Assembly (NCBI RefSeq): GCF_006438925.1
Contig: NZ_RCZA01000001.1
Coordinates: 496,001 to 560,000 of the forward strand
Source of the DNA: Pseudomonas mandelii
Lineage (GTDB): Bacteria; Pseudomonadota; Gammaproteobacteria; Pseudomonadales; Pseudomonadaceae
Length of the DNA: 64,000 nucleotides
Reading direction: 5' to 3'
Below the pieces are notes generated by a model, which saw only the letters and a program-made list of their open reading frames with translations, searched no databases and was not told where the DNA came from. Numbering within the stretch: position 1 is the first letter of the stretch; each line of letters starts with the position of its first letter. The translations under genes were made by a program, and so were the position numbers. Below are positions 1 to 9,255 of this stretch, one piece after another.

Positions 1-51
1 CTGACTATCTAGGTTTCGCTGACACGAAAACCTGCTGACCGGTTGACGAAA

Positions 52-83
52 ATGCCCGTATCGAAAGATACGGGCATTTTTCT
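52..83. terminator. Bidirectional rho-independent terminator
   Basis: An 11-bp perfect stem (52-62 with 67-77) closes a GAAA tetraloop and is followed by a T-run on the plus strand. It lies just past the 3' end of gltS, which reads leftward, so it can end gltS and also any gene entering from the left edge. Confidence 0.85.
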
Positions 84-97
84 TATGCGCTATACCT

Positions 98-1303
98 TCA
101 AACAGCGGCGAAAAACGGCAGCGCCAGATACAACTTGATCACGATGACATTAATGATGTCGATGAAGAAAGCACCCACCATTGGCACCACTAGAAACGCT
201 ATCTGCGAAGGTCCATAACGCTGTGTCACCGCTTGCATGTTAGCGATGGCAGTTGGCGTTGCTCCTAATCCGAAACCGCAGTGCCCCGCCGCCAGAACTG
301 CTGCATCGTAGTTGCTACCCATCATTCTGAATGTCACGAAAATCGCAAACAGTGCCATGATCAACGCTTGCGCAGCCAGGATGATAAAGATCGGCAAAGC
401 CAGTGCTGCCAGATCCCACAGTTTGAGCGACATCAGAGCGATCGCCAGAAACAGCGATAAGCTGACATTCCCCAACACGGAAACTTCACGCTCAAACACC
501 TGATACAAGCCAAACGCTGAAAGCCCGTTCCGTAAAATCACACCCACGAACAAGACGCAAACGAACGTCGGCAGCTCAAATGCAGTTCCTTGGAGCAGAC
601 CATTCAGGATAGAACCAACCAGCAAGCTGACCGCGATCAGAGCGAGTGTCTCGATAAACGAAAATGGCGTGATCGAGCGCTCTTTGTTCGGTTGCTCAAA
701 GCCCTTTGGCAGCCGTGGCTTTTCTTGCTTGAGGCCGGGCACCTGGACACGTTTGATGAGCAGGCGAGCGACCGGACCACCAATCAAGCCGCCTAATACC
801 AGGCCAAACGTCGCAGAGGCTATCGCGAGCTCAGAGGCAGAAGCCAGACCGTACTTCTCACTGAACACCGTTCCCCACGCAGCGCCTGTACCGTGACCAC
901 CCGCCAAGGTAATCGAGCCTGTCAGCAGGCCCATCAAAGGATCGAGTCCCAACGTTTTTGCAAGCGCGATGCCCATGGCATTCTGGACCACCAAAAGCGT
1001 GGTGACCGCCAGTAGAAAGATTCCCACTACGCGCCCGCCTTTCTTCAGGCTGGCGAAGTCTGCGCTCAAGCCGATGGTGGCAAAAAAAGCCAACATCAAG
1101 GGAGTTTGCAGTGAGGTGTCAAATCGGACGTCAATATCAAGTCCCCGCAAAGCCAGGAGAAGCAGAGCAACCACCAGGCCGCCTGCTACAGGTTCAGGGA
1201 TATTGTAGTTGCGTAAAAAACCAATTCGGGTGACTAGTCCGCGCCCCAATAACAGCACTAAAGAGGCGGCCACAAGTGTTCCATAAAAATCGAGCTGAAC
1301 CAT
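98..1303 (-). CDS. gltS: Sodium/glutamate symporter GltS
   Basis: Inner-membrane carrier that imports glutamate with sodium. The 401-aa length is usual for the family. The protein is almost entirely hydrophobic helices, with the two inverted-repeat halves typical of ESS symporters. Recognisable GltS stretches are GGHGTGAAWG near residue 135 in the first half and AAGHCGFGLGATPTAIANM near residue 340 in the second, both glycine-rich re-entrant loops. It starts at an ATG with a weak upstream AAGAA and ends against a strong hairpin terminator, so it is probably monocistronic. From memory it is not part of the PAO1 block order around rph, so it may be a lineage-specific neighbour. Confidence 0.95.
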   Translation of the reverse strand: MVQLDFYGTLVAASLVLLLGRGLVTRIGFLRNYNIPEPVAGGLVVALLLLALRGLDIDVRFDTSLQTPLMLAFFATIGLSADFASLKKGGRVVGIFLLAVTTLLVVQNAMGIALAKTLGLDPLMGLLTGSITLAGGHGTGAAWGTVFSEKYGLASASELAIASATFGLVLGGLIGGPVARLLIKRVQVPGLKQEKPRLPKGFEQPNKERSITPFSFIETLALIAVSLLVGSILNGLLQGTAFELPTFVCVLFVGVILRNGLSAFGLYQVFEREVSVLGNVSLSLFLAIALMSLKLWDLAALALPIFIILAAQALIMALFAIFVTFRMMGSNYDAAVLAAGHCGFGLGATPTAIANMQAVTQRYGPSQIAFLVVPMVGAFFIDIINVIVIKLYLALPFFAAV

Positions 1304-1612
1304 CGGGATTATTCTTTTATATATACGTTCAGAGGCGAACTTTTTACCTGGACACGCCTCATGAACAGATTGATCTTCTCAACACTGATTTACTTTAAAT
1401 TCAAGGACCTTCAATGGTCCGAATATATCGAAATATTTCTGAAGGAATATTACTTGGGGCAACTTTATCAACCGCGAAGTCTCATTACCAAGCACATAGG
1501 CGGTGCAGTGGCGAAAGCAGTTGTGACTAGAAGTGTAAGTGCGACAGTGCGTAGCAATACCTGCGGCAGCTGGATATTGCTAACGGCAACGTTTGGGAAG
1601 TTAATCCAATAC

Positions 1613-1647
1613 AAAAAAACAAATGCCCCGACAAGTCAGGGCATTTG
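1613..1647 (-). terminator. Terminator downstream of the DUF4870 gene
   Basis: A 9-bp stem (1620-1628 with 1639-1647) is followed on the minus strand by seven T (1619-1613). It ends transcripts coming from the DUF4870 gene, whose stop is at 1715. The rest of the gene-free stretch 1304-1714 has AT-rich sequence upstream of gltS and a partial REP-like motif near 1681-1694, but no gene I can support. Confidence 0.8.
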
Positions 1648-1714
1648 CTTTAAAGCGTGGCGAACTGCATTTTCACACAGCGGTCGCTCCCACAAGGGAA
1701 TCTAACGCTGATCG

Positions 1715-2083
1715 CTATTTGATCAGCCGCCAAGTGAACGGATACCGGTAAGGCACCCCTTCATTGGCCTTCACGCCGCCGATGATCGTCAGCACCAGCG
1801 CACCAATCGCTAACAAACCGAACAGGAAGAACCCGACGATCACCACCATCAGCAGCAAGCAGATGGCGGAAGCAATGGCGACGGTGATCTGAAAGTTCAG
1901 CGCCTCCTTGCCCTGCGCATCGATGAACGGGTCCATCTCGCGCTTCATCTGCCAGAGAATCAGCGGGCCGATCAACGTGCCGAACGGAACCCAGATCCCC
2001 AGCAAGGCGGACAAGTGACAGAACATCGCCCACTGCCGAACCTCTTTGCTCGGTGTGGGAAGCAGCTGTTGCTCGTCACTCAT
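1715..2083 (-). CDS. DUF4870 small membrane protein
   Basis: A 122-aa integral membrane protein of the DUF4870 (Tic20-like) family. The start MSDEQQLLPTPSKEVRQW is followed by a hydrophobic helix with the family's CHLSALLGIWVPFG pattern, then MDPFIDAQGKEALNFQ, which is the DUF4870 signature, then two more helices and a short basic tail. No catalytic function is known for the family. It follows rph by 28 bp on the same strand with a good AAGGAGG-type ribosome site, so the two may be co-transcribed. The PAO1 homologue (PA5333, from memory) sits in the same place. Confidence 0.9.
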   Translation of the reverse strand: MSDEQQLLPTPSKEVRQWAMFCHLSALLGIWVPFGTLIGPLILWQMKREMDPFIDAQGKEALNFQITVAIASAICLLLMVVIVGFFLFGLLAIGALVLTIIGGVKANEGVPYRYPFTWRLIK

Positions 2084-2111
2084 AACGTCCTCCTTGTGTG
2101 GAGCGGCCCGA

Positions 2112-2834
2112 TCAATCGGCCAGTGCAGCCTTTTGCAGTTCGAAGATTTCGGTCATGCCTTTCTTCGCCAGTTCCAGCATAGCGTTCAGCTCTTCCGGCT
2201 GGAACGGTGCGCCTTCGGCAGTGCCCTGGACTTCGATGAAGCCGCCCGTGCTGGTCATCACTACGTTCAGGTCGGTCTCGGCGGCCGAGTCTTCCAGGTA
2301 GTCGAGGTCGAGTACCGGCTCACCCTGGTACATACCCACCGATACGGCAGCAATCATTTGCTTCAGCGGGTCGCCGCCTTTCAGGCCGCCGCGCTTCTTG
2401 ATCACTTTCAAGGCATCGACCAGTGCAACCATGGCGCCGGTGATGGACGCGGTGCGGGTGCCGCCGTCAGCCTGGATCACGTCGCAATCGACGTACAGGG
2501 TAACGTCGCCCAGCTTGGACATGTCCAGCGAAGCGCGCAGGGAACGACCGATCAGACGCTGGATTTCCAGGGTGCGGCCGCCTTGTTTGCCACGGCTCGC
2601 TTCACGCTGGTTACGCTCGCCAGTGGCGCGCGGCAGCATGCCGTATTCAGCGGTCAACCAGCCTTGGCCCTGACCTTTGAGGAAACGCGGCACGCCGTTC
2701 TCGACGCTGACGGTGCAGATGACTTTGGTATCACCGAACTCGACCAGTACAGATCCCTCGGCGTGTTTGGTGTAGTTGCGGGTAATGCGGATCGAGCGGA
2801 GCTGATCGGCAGCGCGACCACTTGGACGTTTCAT
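2112..2834 (-). CDS. rph: Ribonuclease PH
   Basis: Phosphate-dependent 3' exoribonuclease that trims tRNA 3' ends and degrades structured RNA. The start chosen is the ATG at 2834 ([13 protein letters not shown]), giving 240 aa, the normal length. An upstream in-frame extension is possible but would add about 46 residues with no homology to the family. Visible family motifs are [20 protein letters not shown] at the N-terminus, [16 protein letters not shown] (phosphate and RNA binding), [12 protein letters not shown], and [19 protein letters not shown], which carries the acidic active-site residues. It is divergent from yicC and followed by the DUF4870 gene. Confidence 0.97.
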   Translation of the reverse strand: MKRPSGRAADQLRSIRITRNYTKHAEGSVLVEFGDTKVICTVSVENGVPRFLKGQGQGWLTAEYGMLPRATGERNQREASRGKQGGRTLEIQRLIGRSLRASLDMSKLGDVTLYVDCDVIQADGGTRTASITGAMVALVDALKVIKKRGGLKGGDPLKQMIAAVSVGMYQGEPVLDLDYLEDSAAETDLNVVMTSTGGFIEVQGTAEGAPFQPEELNAMLELAKKGMTEIFELQKAALAD

Positions 2835-2871
2835 AGGGAATACCTGTACGGGGGACGGAAAACTGCGGAGC

Positions 2872-2877
2872 ATTATA
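2872..2877 (-). promoter_or_regulatory. Probable -10 element of the rph promoter
   Basis: The minus strand reads TATAAT here, 38 bp upstream of the rph start codon. I do not see a good -35 hexamer at 17 bp spacing, so only the -10 box is proposed. Confidence 0.4.
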
Positions 2878-2981
2878 GAGCCGCAGGGCCGTGAGTGGGC
2901 ACTTCTAAAAAATCCCCCGACGACTGAAGGCCCTGAATAGCGCTTTACCGACGGCCTGCAGCCCTTTGTCACTCCGTGTGT

Positions 2982-3011
2982 TTGGGCGCATTCGCCCCAC
3001 TGCGCTACAAT
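2982..3011 (+). promoter_or_regulatory. Possible sigma-70 promoter for yicC
   Basis: TTGGGC (2982-2987) and TACAAT (3006-3011) are separated by 18 bp and lie about 90 bp upstream of yicC. The match is moderate and untested. Confidence 0.35.
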
Positions 3012-3103
3012 CCTGCGCCTTTGCTGCCTCTGGGCTTAAATTCATATAGATCAGGCCTGCGAAACCTTTGGTAACGCATGAACCTGCATTGCGAGGTACC
3101 TCC

Positions 3104-3967
3104 ATGGTGCACAGCATGACCGCCTTCGCCCGCGTCGAAAAAGCCGGCACCCAAGGCACCCTGAGCTGGGAACTGCGCTCGGTCAACAGCCGCTACCTGG
3201 AGCCGCACTTGCGTTTGCCAGAGTCCTTTCGCGACCTCGAAGGCGCGGTCCGCGAAGCCCTGCGCCAGGGAATCTCCCGGGGCAAGCTCGAATGCACCTT
3301 GCGCTTCACCGAAGAAAATACCGACAAACCCCTGCAAGTGGACCGCGAGCGCGCCGCGCAATTGGTCGCCGCCGCCGAGACCATCGCCGGTCTGATCAAA
3401 AACCCGGCCGCGCTGAACCCGCTGGAAGTCCTGGCCTGGCCCGGCGTGCTGGTGGGCGACGCGACCGACCCGCAAGCCCTGAATGCCGAAGCCCTGGCGC
3501 TGTTCAACGAAGGCCTGAAAGAACTCAAGGCCGGCCGCGAGCGCGAAGGCGCGGAGCTGGCGCGGTTGATCAACGATCGACTGACCTCTATTGAAGAAGA
3601 CGTGGTGACCCTGCGTGAACTGGTCCCGCAGATGCTTGCAACCCAGCGCCAGAAAGTCCTCGACCGCTTCGCCGACATGAAGGCCGAGATGGATCCGCAG
3701 CGGCTGGAGCAGGAAATGGTCATGCTCGCGCAAAAGAGCGACGTCGCCGAAGAACTGGATCGCCTGAGCACTCACATCATCGAAGTTCGCCGGGTACTCA
3801 AATCCGGTGGTGCTGCCGGTCGGCGCCTGGACTTTCTGATGCAAGAGCTCAACCGCGAAGCCAACACACTGGGCTCCAAAGCCTTCGACCCGCGCAGCAC
3901 CCAGGCGGCGGTCAACCTCAAAGTGTTGATCGAGCAGATGCGCGAACAAGTGCAGAATATTGAGTAA
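3104..3967 (+). CDS. yicC: YicC family endoribonuclease
   Basis: Member of the YicC/YloC family, which in E. coli is an endoribonuclease acting in sRNA turnover (established for the family). The start is the ATG at 3104 (MVHSMTAFARVEKAG), with GAGG 8 bp upstream and the universally conserved YicC N-terminus; 287 aa is the normal length. The N-terminal YicC_N domain covers about residues 1-155. The C-terminal DUF1732 part ends with LKSGGAAGRRLDFLMQELNR and REANTLGSKAFD, the family's most conserved segment. gmk follows after 12 bp, the usual arrangement, so they form an operon. Confidence 0.95.
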   Translation: MVHSMTAFARVEKAGTQGTLSWELRSVNSRYLEPHLRLPESFRDLEGAVREALRQGISRGKLECTLRFTEENTDKPLQVDRERAAQLVAAAETIAGLIKNPAALNPLEVLAWPGVLVGDATDPQALNAEALALFNEGLKELKAGREREGAELARLINDRLTSIEEDVVTLRELVPQMLATQRQKVLDRFADMKAEMDPQRLEQEMVMLAQKSDVAEELDRLSTHIIEVRRVLKSGGAAGRRLDFLMQELNREANTLGSKAFDPRSTQAAVNLKVLIEQMREQVQNIE

Positions 3968-4600
<633 letters not shown>

Positions 4601-4667
4601 ACAGCTCTTCCCAAAACCGCTGCAAGGGCTTTACATTGGCACTTGCAGCGCGTTGAAGGGCTTGGTC

Positions 4668-4704
4668 AAAAAATCAGCGCTTCCCTAATCGCTGGTGATT
4701 TTTT
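4668..4704 (+). terminator. Terminator after gmk
   Basis: Arms 4668-4679 and 4690-4704 pair through an A-rich/T-rich base and a CAGCG/CGCTG core, with one bulged G at 4695 and a 10-nt loop, ending in a T-run. This implies rpoZ-spoT have their own promoter downstream. Confidence 0.75.
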
Positions 4705-4767
4705 AAACTGTTGAGTCCGCTCGCCCAACCGGGCAGCGCGCATATTGCATTCGCTCCGAGGAATACC

Positions 4768-5031
4768 ATGGCCCGCGTAACCGTTGAAGATTGCCTAAAC
4801 CACGTGGAAAACCGCTTTGAGCTGGTCATGCTGTCTACCAAGCGTGCCCGTCAACTGGCCACCGGCGGCAAAGAGCCACTGGTTCAGTGGGAAAACGACA
4901 AGCCTACCGTTGTAGCCTTGCGTGAAATCGCTGAAGGCCTGATGAGCTACGAGTTCATCGCCAACGCTGAAATCGTCGAAGACGAACCGCTGTTCGCAGC
5001 GTTCGAGGACGAGTCCAACGAGGCAGTCTAA
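4768..5031 (+). CDS. rpoZ: RNA polymerase omega subunit
   Basis: The 87-aa omega subunit that helps assemble RNA polymerase by clamping beta-prime. The ATG at 4768 ([20 protein letters not shown]) is preferred to an upstream TTG because it has GAGGA 6 bp upstream and the conserved omega N-terminus. The segment [20 protein letters not shown] is the family signature. In proteobacteria rpoZ lies with spoT, as here, and omega takes part in the ppGpp binding site on polymerase. Confidence 0.97.
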   Translation: MARVTVEDCLNHVENRFELVMLSTKRARQLATGGKEPLVQWENDKPTVVALREIAEGLMSYEFIANAEIVEDEPLFAAFEDESNEAV

Positions 5032-5087
5032 GCCATGCCTGGTCGACGTAGCACGGCGCGGGGTCACAGCGAACGGCAGGTTTCATC

Positions 5088-7193
5088 ATGCCGAGCATAG
5101 ACGCCCTCGCCGATCGCTTATCGACCTACCTCGGCAAGGACCAGGTCAACCTGGTCCGCCGAGCGTACTTCTACGCCGAACAAGCCCACGATGGCCAACG
5201 CCGCCGCAGCGGTGAGGCGTACGTCACGCACCCACTCGCGGTTGCGAATATTCTTGCCGACATGCACATGGACCATCAGAGCCTGATGGCTGCGATGCTG
5301 CATGACGTGATCGAAGACACCGGTATTGCCAAGGAAGCGCTGCAAGCGCAATTCGGCGAAACCGTGGCCGAACTGGTCGACGGGGTCAGCAAACTGACCC
5401 AGATGAACTTCGAGACCAAGGCCGAAGCCCAGGCTGAAAACTTCCAGAAAATGGCCATGGCCATGGCCCGCGATATTCGCGTGATTCTGGTCAAACTGGC
5501 CGACCGTCTGCACAACATGCGGACCCTGGAAGTCCTGTCCGGCGAAAAACGCCGACGGATCGCCAAGGAAACCCTGGAAATCTATGCGCCTATCGCCAAC
5601 CGGCTGGGCATGCACGCCATCCGCATAGAATTCGAAGACCTCGGCTTCAAGGCCATGCACCCGATGCGTTCCGCACGGATCAACCAGGCGGTCAAACGCG
5701 CCCGGGGCAACCGCAAGGAAATCGTCAACAAGATCGAAGAATCCCTCAGCCACTGCCTGGCCATCGACGGCATTCAGGGCGAGGTCAGCGGTCGTCAAAA
5801 ACACCTCTACGGCATCTACAAGAAAATGCGCGGCAAGCGTCGGGCCTTCAACGAGATCATGGACGTCTATGCGTTCCGGATCATCGTCGACAAGGTCGAT
5901 ACCTGCTACCGCGTACTGGGTGCTGTGCATAATTTGTACAAACCGTTGCCGGGGCGCTTCAAGGATTACATCGCGATCCCCAAGGCCAACGGCTACCAGT
6001 CGCTGCACACCACGCTGTTCGGCATGCACGGTGTACCGATCGAGATTCAGATCCGTACCCGTGAAATGGAAGAGATGGCCAACAACGGCATTGCCGCCCA
6101 TTGGCTGTACAAATCCAGCGGCGACGAGCAGCCAAAAGGCACTCACGCCCGCGCCCGCCAGTGGGTCAAAGGCGTGCTGGAGATGCAGCAACGCGCCGGA
6201 AACTCGCTGGAATTCATCGAGAGCGTGAAGATCGACCTGTTTCCGGACGAGGTCTACGTGTTCACGCCCAAAGGCCGGATCATGGAGCTGCCCAAAGGCT
6301 CCACGGCGGTCGACTTCGCTTACGCGGTGCACACCGACGTGGGCAACAGCTGCATTGCCTGTCGGATCAATCGACGTCTCGCACCGCTGTCCGAACCGCT
6401 GCAAAGCGGCTCCACGGTCGAGATCGTCAGCGCCCCCGGGGCTCGACCGAATCCGGCGTGGCTCAACTTCGTGGTCACCGGCAAGGCGCGGACTCACATC
6501 CGCCATGCGTTGAAACTGCAACGCCGCTCCGAATCCATCAGCCTCGGCGAACGCCTGCTGAACAAGGTTCTCAACGGGTTCGACAGCTCGCTGGAGAAAG
6601 TAGCAGCCGAGCGCGTCAAGGCGATGCTCACCGAGTACCGCCTGGAACTGATCGAGGACCTGCTCGAAGATATCGGCCTGGGCAATCGCATGGCTTACGT
6701 TGTCGCCCGCCGACTGCTTGGTGAAGGCGAACAGCTGCCGAGCTCGGAAGGCCCGCTGGCGATTCGCGGCACTGAAGGCCTGGTGCTCAGCTACGCCAAG
6801 TGCTGCACACCGATCCCGGGCGACCCGATTGTCGGCCACCTGTCCGCGGGCAAAGGCATGGTCGTGCACCTGGACAACTGCCGCAACATCAGCGAAATCC
6901 GCCACAACCCGGAAAAATGCATCCAGCTCTCGTGGGCCAAGGATGTCACCGGTGAATTCAATGTCGAACTGCGCGTCGAGCTGGAACACCAGCGCGGCCT
7001 GATCGCCCTGCTGGCCAGCAGCGTCAACGCGGCCGACGGCAATATCGAAAAAATCAGCATGGACGAACGCGATGGTCGCATCAGCGTGGTCCAACTGGTG
7101 GTCAGCGTGCACGACCGCGTGCACCTGGCCCGCGTGATCAAGAAACTGCGCGCCCTGACCGGGGTGATTCGCATCACTCGCATGCGTGCGTAA
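5088..7193 (+). CDS. spoT: Bifunctional (p)ppGpp synthetase/hydrolase SpoT
   Basis: Makes and degrades the stringent-response alarmone (p)ppGpp. The 701-aa length is standard. The N-terminal HD hydrolase domain includes HPLAVANILADM and HDVIEDT (about residues 45-80) and VKLADRLHNMRTL. The synthetase domain carries GRQKHLYGIYKKM and YQSLHTT. The TGS domain begins around residue 386 with VYVFTPKGRIMELP, and the cysteine-bearing LSYAKCCTPIPGDPIVGH lies near residue 566. An ACT domain ends the protein. It follows rpoZ by 56 bp and precedes ridA by 24 bp, the usual gene order. Confidence 0.97.
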   Translation: MPSIDALADRLSTYLGKDQVNLVRRAYFYAEQAHDGQRRRSGEAYVTHPLAVANILADMHMDHQSLMAAMLHDVIEDTGIAKEALQAQFGETVAELVDGVSKLTQMNFETKAEAQAENFQKMAMAMARDIRVILVKLADRLHNMRTLEVLSGEKRRRIAKETLEIYAPIANRLGMHAIRIEFEDLGFKAMHPMRSARINQAVKRARGNRKEIVNKIEESLSHCLAIDGIQGEVSGRQKHLYGIYKKMRGKRRAFNEIMDVYAFRIIVDKVDTCYRVLGAVHNLYKPLPGRFKDYIAIPKANGYQSLHTTLFGMHGVPIEIQIRTREMEEMANNGIAAHWLYKSSGDEQPKGTHARARQWVKGVLEMQQRAGNSLEFIESVKIDLFPDEVYVFTPKGRIMELPKGSTAVDFAYAVHTDVGNSCIACRINRRLAPLSEPLQSGSTVEIVSAPGARPNPAWLNFVVTGKARTHIRHALKLQRRSESISLGERLLNKVLNGFDSSLEKVAAERVKAMLTEYRLELIEDLLEDIGLGNRMAYVVARRLLGEGEQLPSSEGPLAIRGTEGLVLSYAKCCTPIPGDPIVGHLSAGKGMVVHLDNCRNISEIRHNPEKCIQLSWAKDVTGEFNVELRVELEHQRGLIALLASSVNAADGNIEKISMDERDGRISVVQLVVSVHDRVHLARVIKKLRALTGVIRITRMRA

Positions 7194-7217
7194 GCCACTC
7201 ATTACAAGGAGTCATTC

Positions 7218-7598
7218 ATGACCAAAACAGTTATTACCAGCGACAAGGCCCCGGCCGCTATCGGCACTTACTCCCAGGCGATCAAGGCCGGCAACACCGT
7301 TTACATGTCGGGTCAAATTCCTCTGGACCCAAAAACCATGGAACTGGTAGAAGGTTTCGAAGCCCAGACCGTCCAGGTGTTCGAGAACCTCAAAGCCGTG
7401 GCTGAAGCCGCTGGCGGTTCGTTCAAGGACATCGTCAAACTGAACATCTTCCTCACCGACCTGAGCCACTTCGCCAAGGTCAACGAGATCATGGGCAAGT
7501 ACTTTGACCAGCCTTACCCTGCCCGCGCCGCCATCGGCGTAGCAGCCCTGCCAAAGGGTTCGCAGGTTGAGATGGATGCCATTCTGGTCATCGAGTAA
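7218..7598 (+). CDS. ridA: RidA family reactive enamine/imine deaminase
   Basis: Hydrolyses reactive 2-aminoacrylate and related enamines to 2-ketoacids, protecting PLP enzymes (established for RidA). The 126-aa protein has the [21 protein letters not shown]-terminal motif and the active-site arginine in [20 protein letters not shown] (Arg103 here, equivalent to E. coli Arg105). AAGGAG lies upstream of the ATG. It is probably co-transcribed with spoT. Confidence 0.95.
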   Translation: MTKTVITSDKAPAAIGTYSQAIKAGNTVYMSGQIPLDPKTMELVEGFEAQTVQVFENLKAVAEAAGGSFKDIVKLNIFLTDLSHFAKVNEIMGKYFDQPYPARAAIGVAALPKGSQVEMDAILVIE

Positions 7599-7605
7599 TG
7601 CGTCC

Positions 7606-7630
7606 GGCGCAGCCTTCTAAAGGCTGCGCC
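7606..7630 (+). terminator. Hairpin after ridA, probable terminator
   Basis: An 11-bp perfect stem (7606-7616 with 7620-7630) closes a 3-nt loop. The following sequence is only weakly T-rich (GATCTTGCTTT), so termination may be partial. Confidence 0.55.
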
Positions 7631-7655
7631 GATCTTGCTTTGAAAGGATTCCACC

Positions 7656-8396
7656 ATGCGCCAAGCGCTAGCTCTCTCGCTGGTCGCCCTACTCTTGGGC
7701 GGTTGTGCCAGCAACCCTGCCGACCGTGACATCAGCGGCACCTGGATCAATCAGGCGGCCATCGATGTTGCAGCCAAAGGCGGCCCCCTGCGCGAAGCGC
7801 TCCAGGCTTATGGCCCGAACCTGGAATGGGACGTCAACACCAAGGCCGGTCAGGCCCGCTACACCAACGGTTTTGAAAACGTCGATGGCAAGCTGCTAGG
7901 CGAAGAGTCCGGCGCCTGGAAGGTCGACTTTTATGGCAGCTCGGGTAGTGAGCTGAAGCGTGACGGCAAGCAATTGAGCCAGGTCGCCAGCGACAATGAG
8001 CCGGAGCAAGTCTTCGACCGCGCGCAGGTTACGGTGCCAGAGGGCGCACCGGTGGGCGCCAGTTTCGAACGCGCACTGTATTCAGCCTACATGGGCGGCA
8101 GCTGGAAAGTCGTCAGCGGTCCCGGTGAAGGCAATACCGTGCAGTTCCAGGCTGACGGCCAGGTTGCAGGCCTGCCGGGGGCGGATCGTTATGCCCTGTG
8201 CCTGGCCGGTGATTGCGCGTCGATGAGCGGCGGCAATGACAACATGTGGCTACAGGCGAATGGTCAGGGCAACACCTGGATCTTTGCGCGCAAGGGCAAG
8301 GAACTGGAAATCCTCCAGGCAGTGAACACCGCACAGGCGGATGAAATGCCGCAGTTCACCCCGGGTGATCGCAAGTGGTTGCTGGAAAAACAGTGA
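7656..8396 (+). CDS. Lipoprotein, first of a tandem paralogous pair
   Basis: A 246-aa probable lipoprotein with no function I recognise. The signal peptide MRQALALSLVALLLGGC ends in a lipobox LGGC, so Cys17 would be acylated. The mature part begins DISGTWINQAAIDVAAKG and has no known catalytic motif; it looks like a lipocalin-type beta-rich protein (inference from ISGTWINQ and the many short beta-like segments). A cysteine pair occurs in YALCLAGDCASM. AAAGGA precedes the ATG. The next gene is a paralogue with the same length and motifs. A terminator separates them, so each is likely expressed from its own promoter or by readthrough. Confidence 0.85.
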   Translation: MRQALALSLVALLLGGCASNPADRDISGTWINQAAIDVAAKGGPLREALQAYGPNLEWDVNTKAGQARYTNGFENVDGKLLGEESGAWKVDFYGSSGSELKRDGKQLSQVASDNEPEQVFDRAQVTVPEGAPVGASFERALYSAYMGGSWKVVSGPGEGNTVQFQADGQVAGLPGADRYALCLAGDCASMSGGNDNMWLQANGQGNTWIFARKGKELEILQAVNTAQADEMPQFTPGDRKWLLEKQ

Positions 8397-8407
8397 TACA
8401 GAATATA

Positions 8408-8430
8408 GGAGCCTGCGGGCTCCTTTTTCT
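8408..8430 (+). terminator. Terminator between the paralogous lipoprotein genes
   Basis: Six-bp stem (8408-8413 with 8418-8423), TGCG loop and a run of T from 8424. Confidence 0.8.
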
Positions 8431-8474
8431 TTAGCCTGCGCCGTGAAATTCTTCACCCCTCTCAAGGATTGAAC

Positions 8475-9209
8475 ATGCGCCCACTGCTTGTCCTCAGCCT
8501 TTTGCTGCTCGGCGGCTGCACCTCTATTCCCGCAGAAACGGATATCAGTGGTATCTGGATCAATCAGGCGGCCATCGATGCAGCGGCCCAAGGCCAGTCT
8601 TTACATGAATCCTTAAACACCCATGGCCGGAATCTGGAATGGGACATCAACACTCGCACCGGCAAGGCGCAAGTGAGCAGCGGTTTTGAGAGGGGTGGAG
8701 GCCAACTGCTGCAAAAGTCACCCAATGCCTGGACCGTCGACTACAACGGCTACGGCACTGACGAACTGCGCCTGGATGGCAAGCGACTGACCCAACTGGC
8801 CAAGGAGCACGTCCCCCAGCAGGTGTTCAGTCGCCCCAGCAAGACCGCCAAAACGCATACGAAGTGGGGTAGCACCTTCAGGAGCGCCCTGAACGCTGCT
8901 TATATGGGCGGGCAGTGGAAAATCATCGACAGTCACGGAACAGGCCAGCGGGTCGAGTTTACGGAAGATGGCCATGTTTCAGGGTTACCGGGAACCGATC
9001 GATACGAGTTATGCCTGGACGGTGATTGCGCCAGCCAAGGCGCAGGGAATGACACCTTGTATCTGGGCACGGGCGACCTGAGTGACACATGGATTTTCGT
9101 TCGCAAAGGCAAGCAACTGGAGATTTTCCAGGCAATCAATCAATCCCGGCCAGACGAAATCCCCCAATTCACCCCCGGCCCACGCCAGTGGCTGCTGGTA
9201 AAACAATGA
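8475..9209 (+). CDS. Lipoprotein, second of the tandem pair
   Basis: Paralogue of the preceding gene, 244 aa. The ATG at 8475 is chosen over a TTG two codons upstream because AAGGA lies 6 bp before it. The signal peptide MRPLLVLSLLLLGGC ends in a lipobox, followed by the shared ISGIWINQAAIDAAAQG. Other shared blocks are NLEWDIN, AYMGGQWKIID, GLPGTDRYELCLDGDCAS, TWIFVRKGKQLEIFQAIN and DEIPQFTPGPRQWLL. Residue identity with its neighbour is high at both ends and lower in the middle. Function unknown. It converges on the dehydratase gene with a shared terminator. Confidence 0.85.
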   Translation: MRPLLVLSLLLLGGCTSIPAETDISGIWINQAAIDAAAQGQSLHESLNTHGRNLEWDINTRTGKAQVSSGFERGGGQLLQKSPNAWTVDYNGYGTDELRLDGKRLTQLAKEHVPQQVFSRPSKTAKTHTKWGSTFRSALNAAYMGGQWKIIDSHGTGQRVEFTEDGHVSGLPGTDRYELCLDGDCASQGAGNDTLYLGTGDLSDTWIFVRKGKQLEIFQAINQSRPDEIPQFTPGPRQWLLVKQ

Positions 9210-9220
9210 CCCAAAAACAA

Positions 9221-9243
9221 AGGCGCCCGCAGGCGCCTGTTGT
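9221..9243. terminator. Bidirectional terminator between convergent genes
   Basis: A 7-bp stem (9221-9227 with 9232-9238) with a CGCA loop, flanked by A-rich sequence to the left and T-rich sequence to the right, lies in the 46-bp gap between two convergent genes. Confidence 0.75.
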
Positions 9244-9255
9244 TTAGAAGCTCGC

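Noticed and set aside
1361..1705. A 114-codon plus-strand frame between gltS and the DUF4870 gene
   Set aside because: It crosses the terminator at 1620-1647 and a REP-like motif, has no homology I recognise and no ribosome site.
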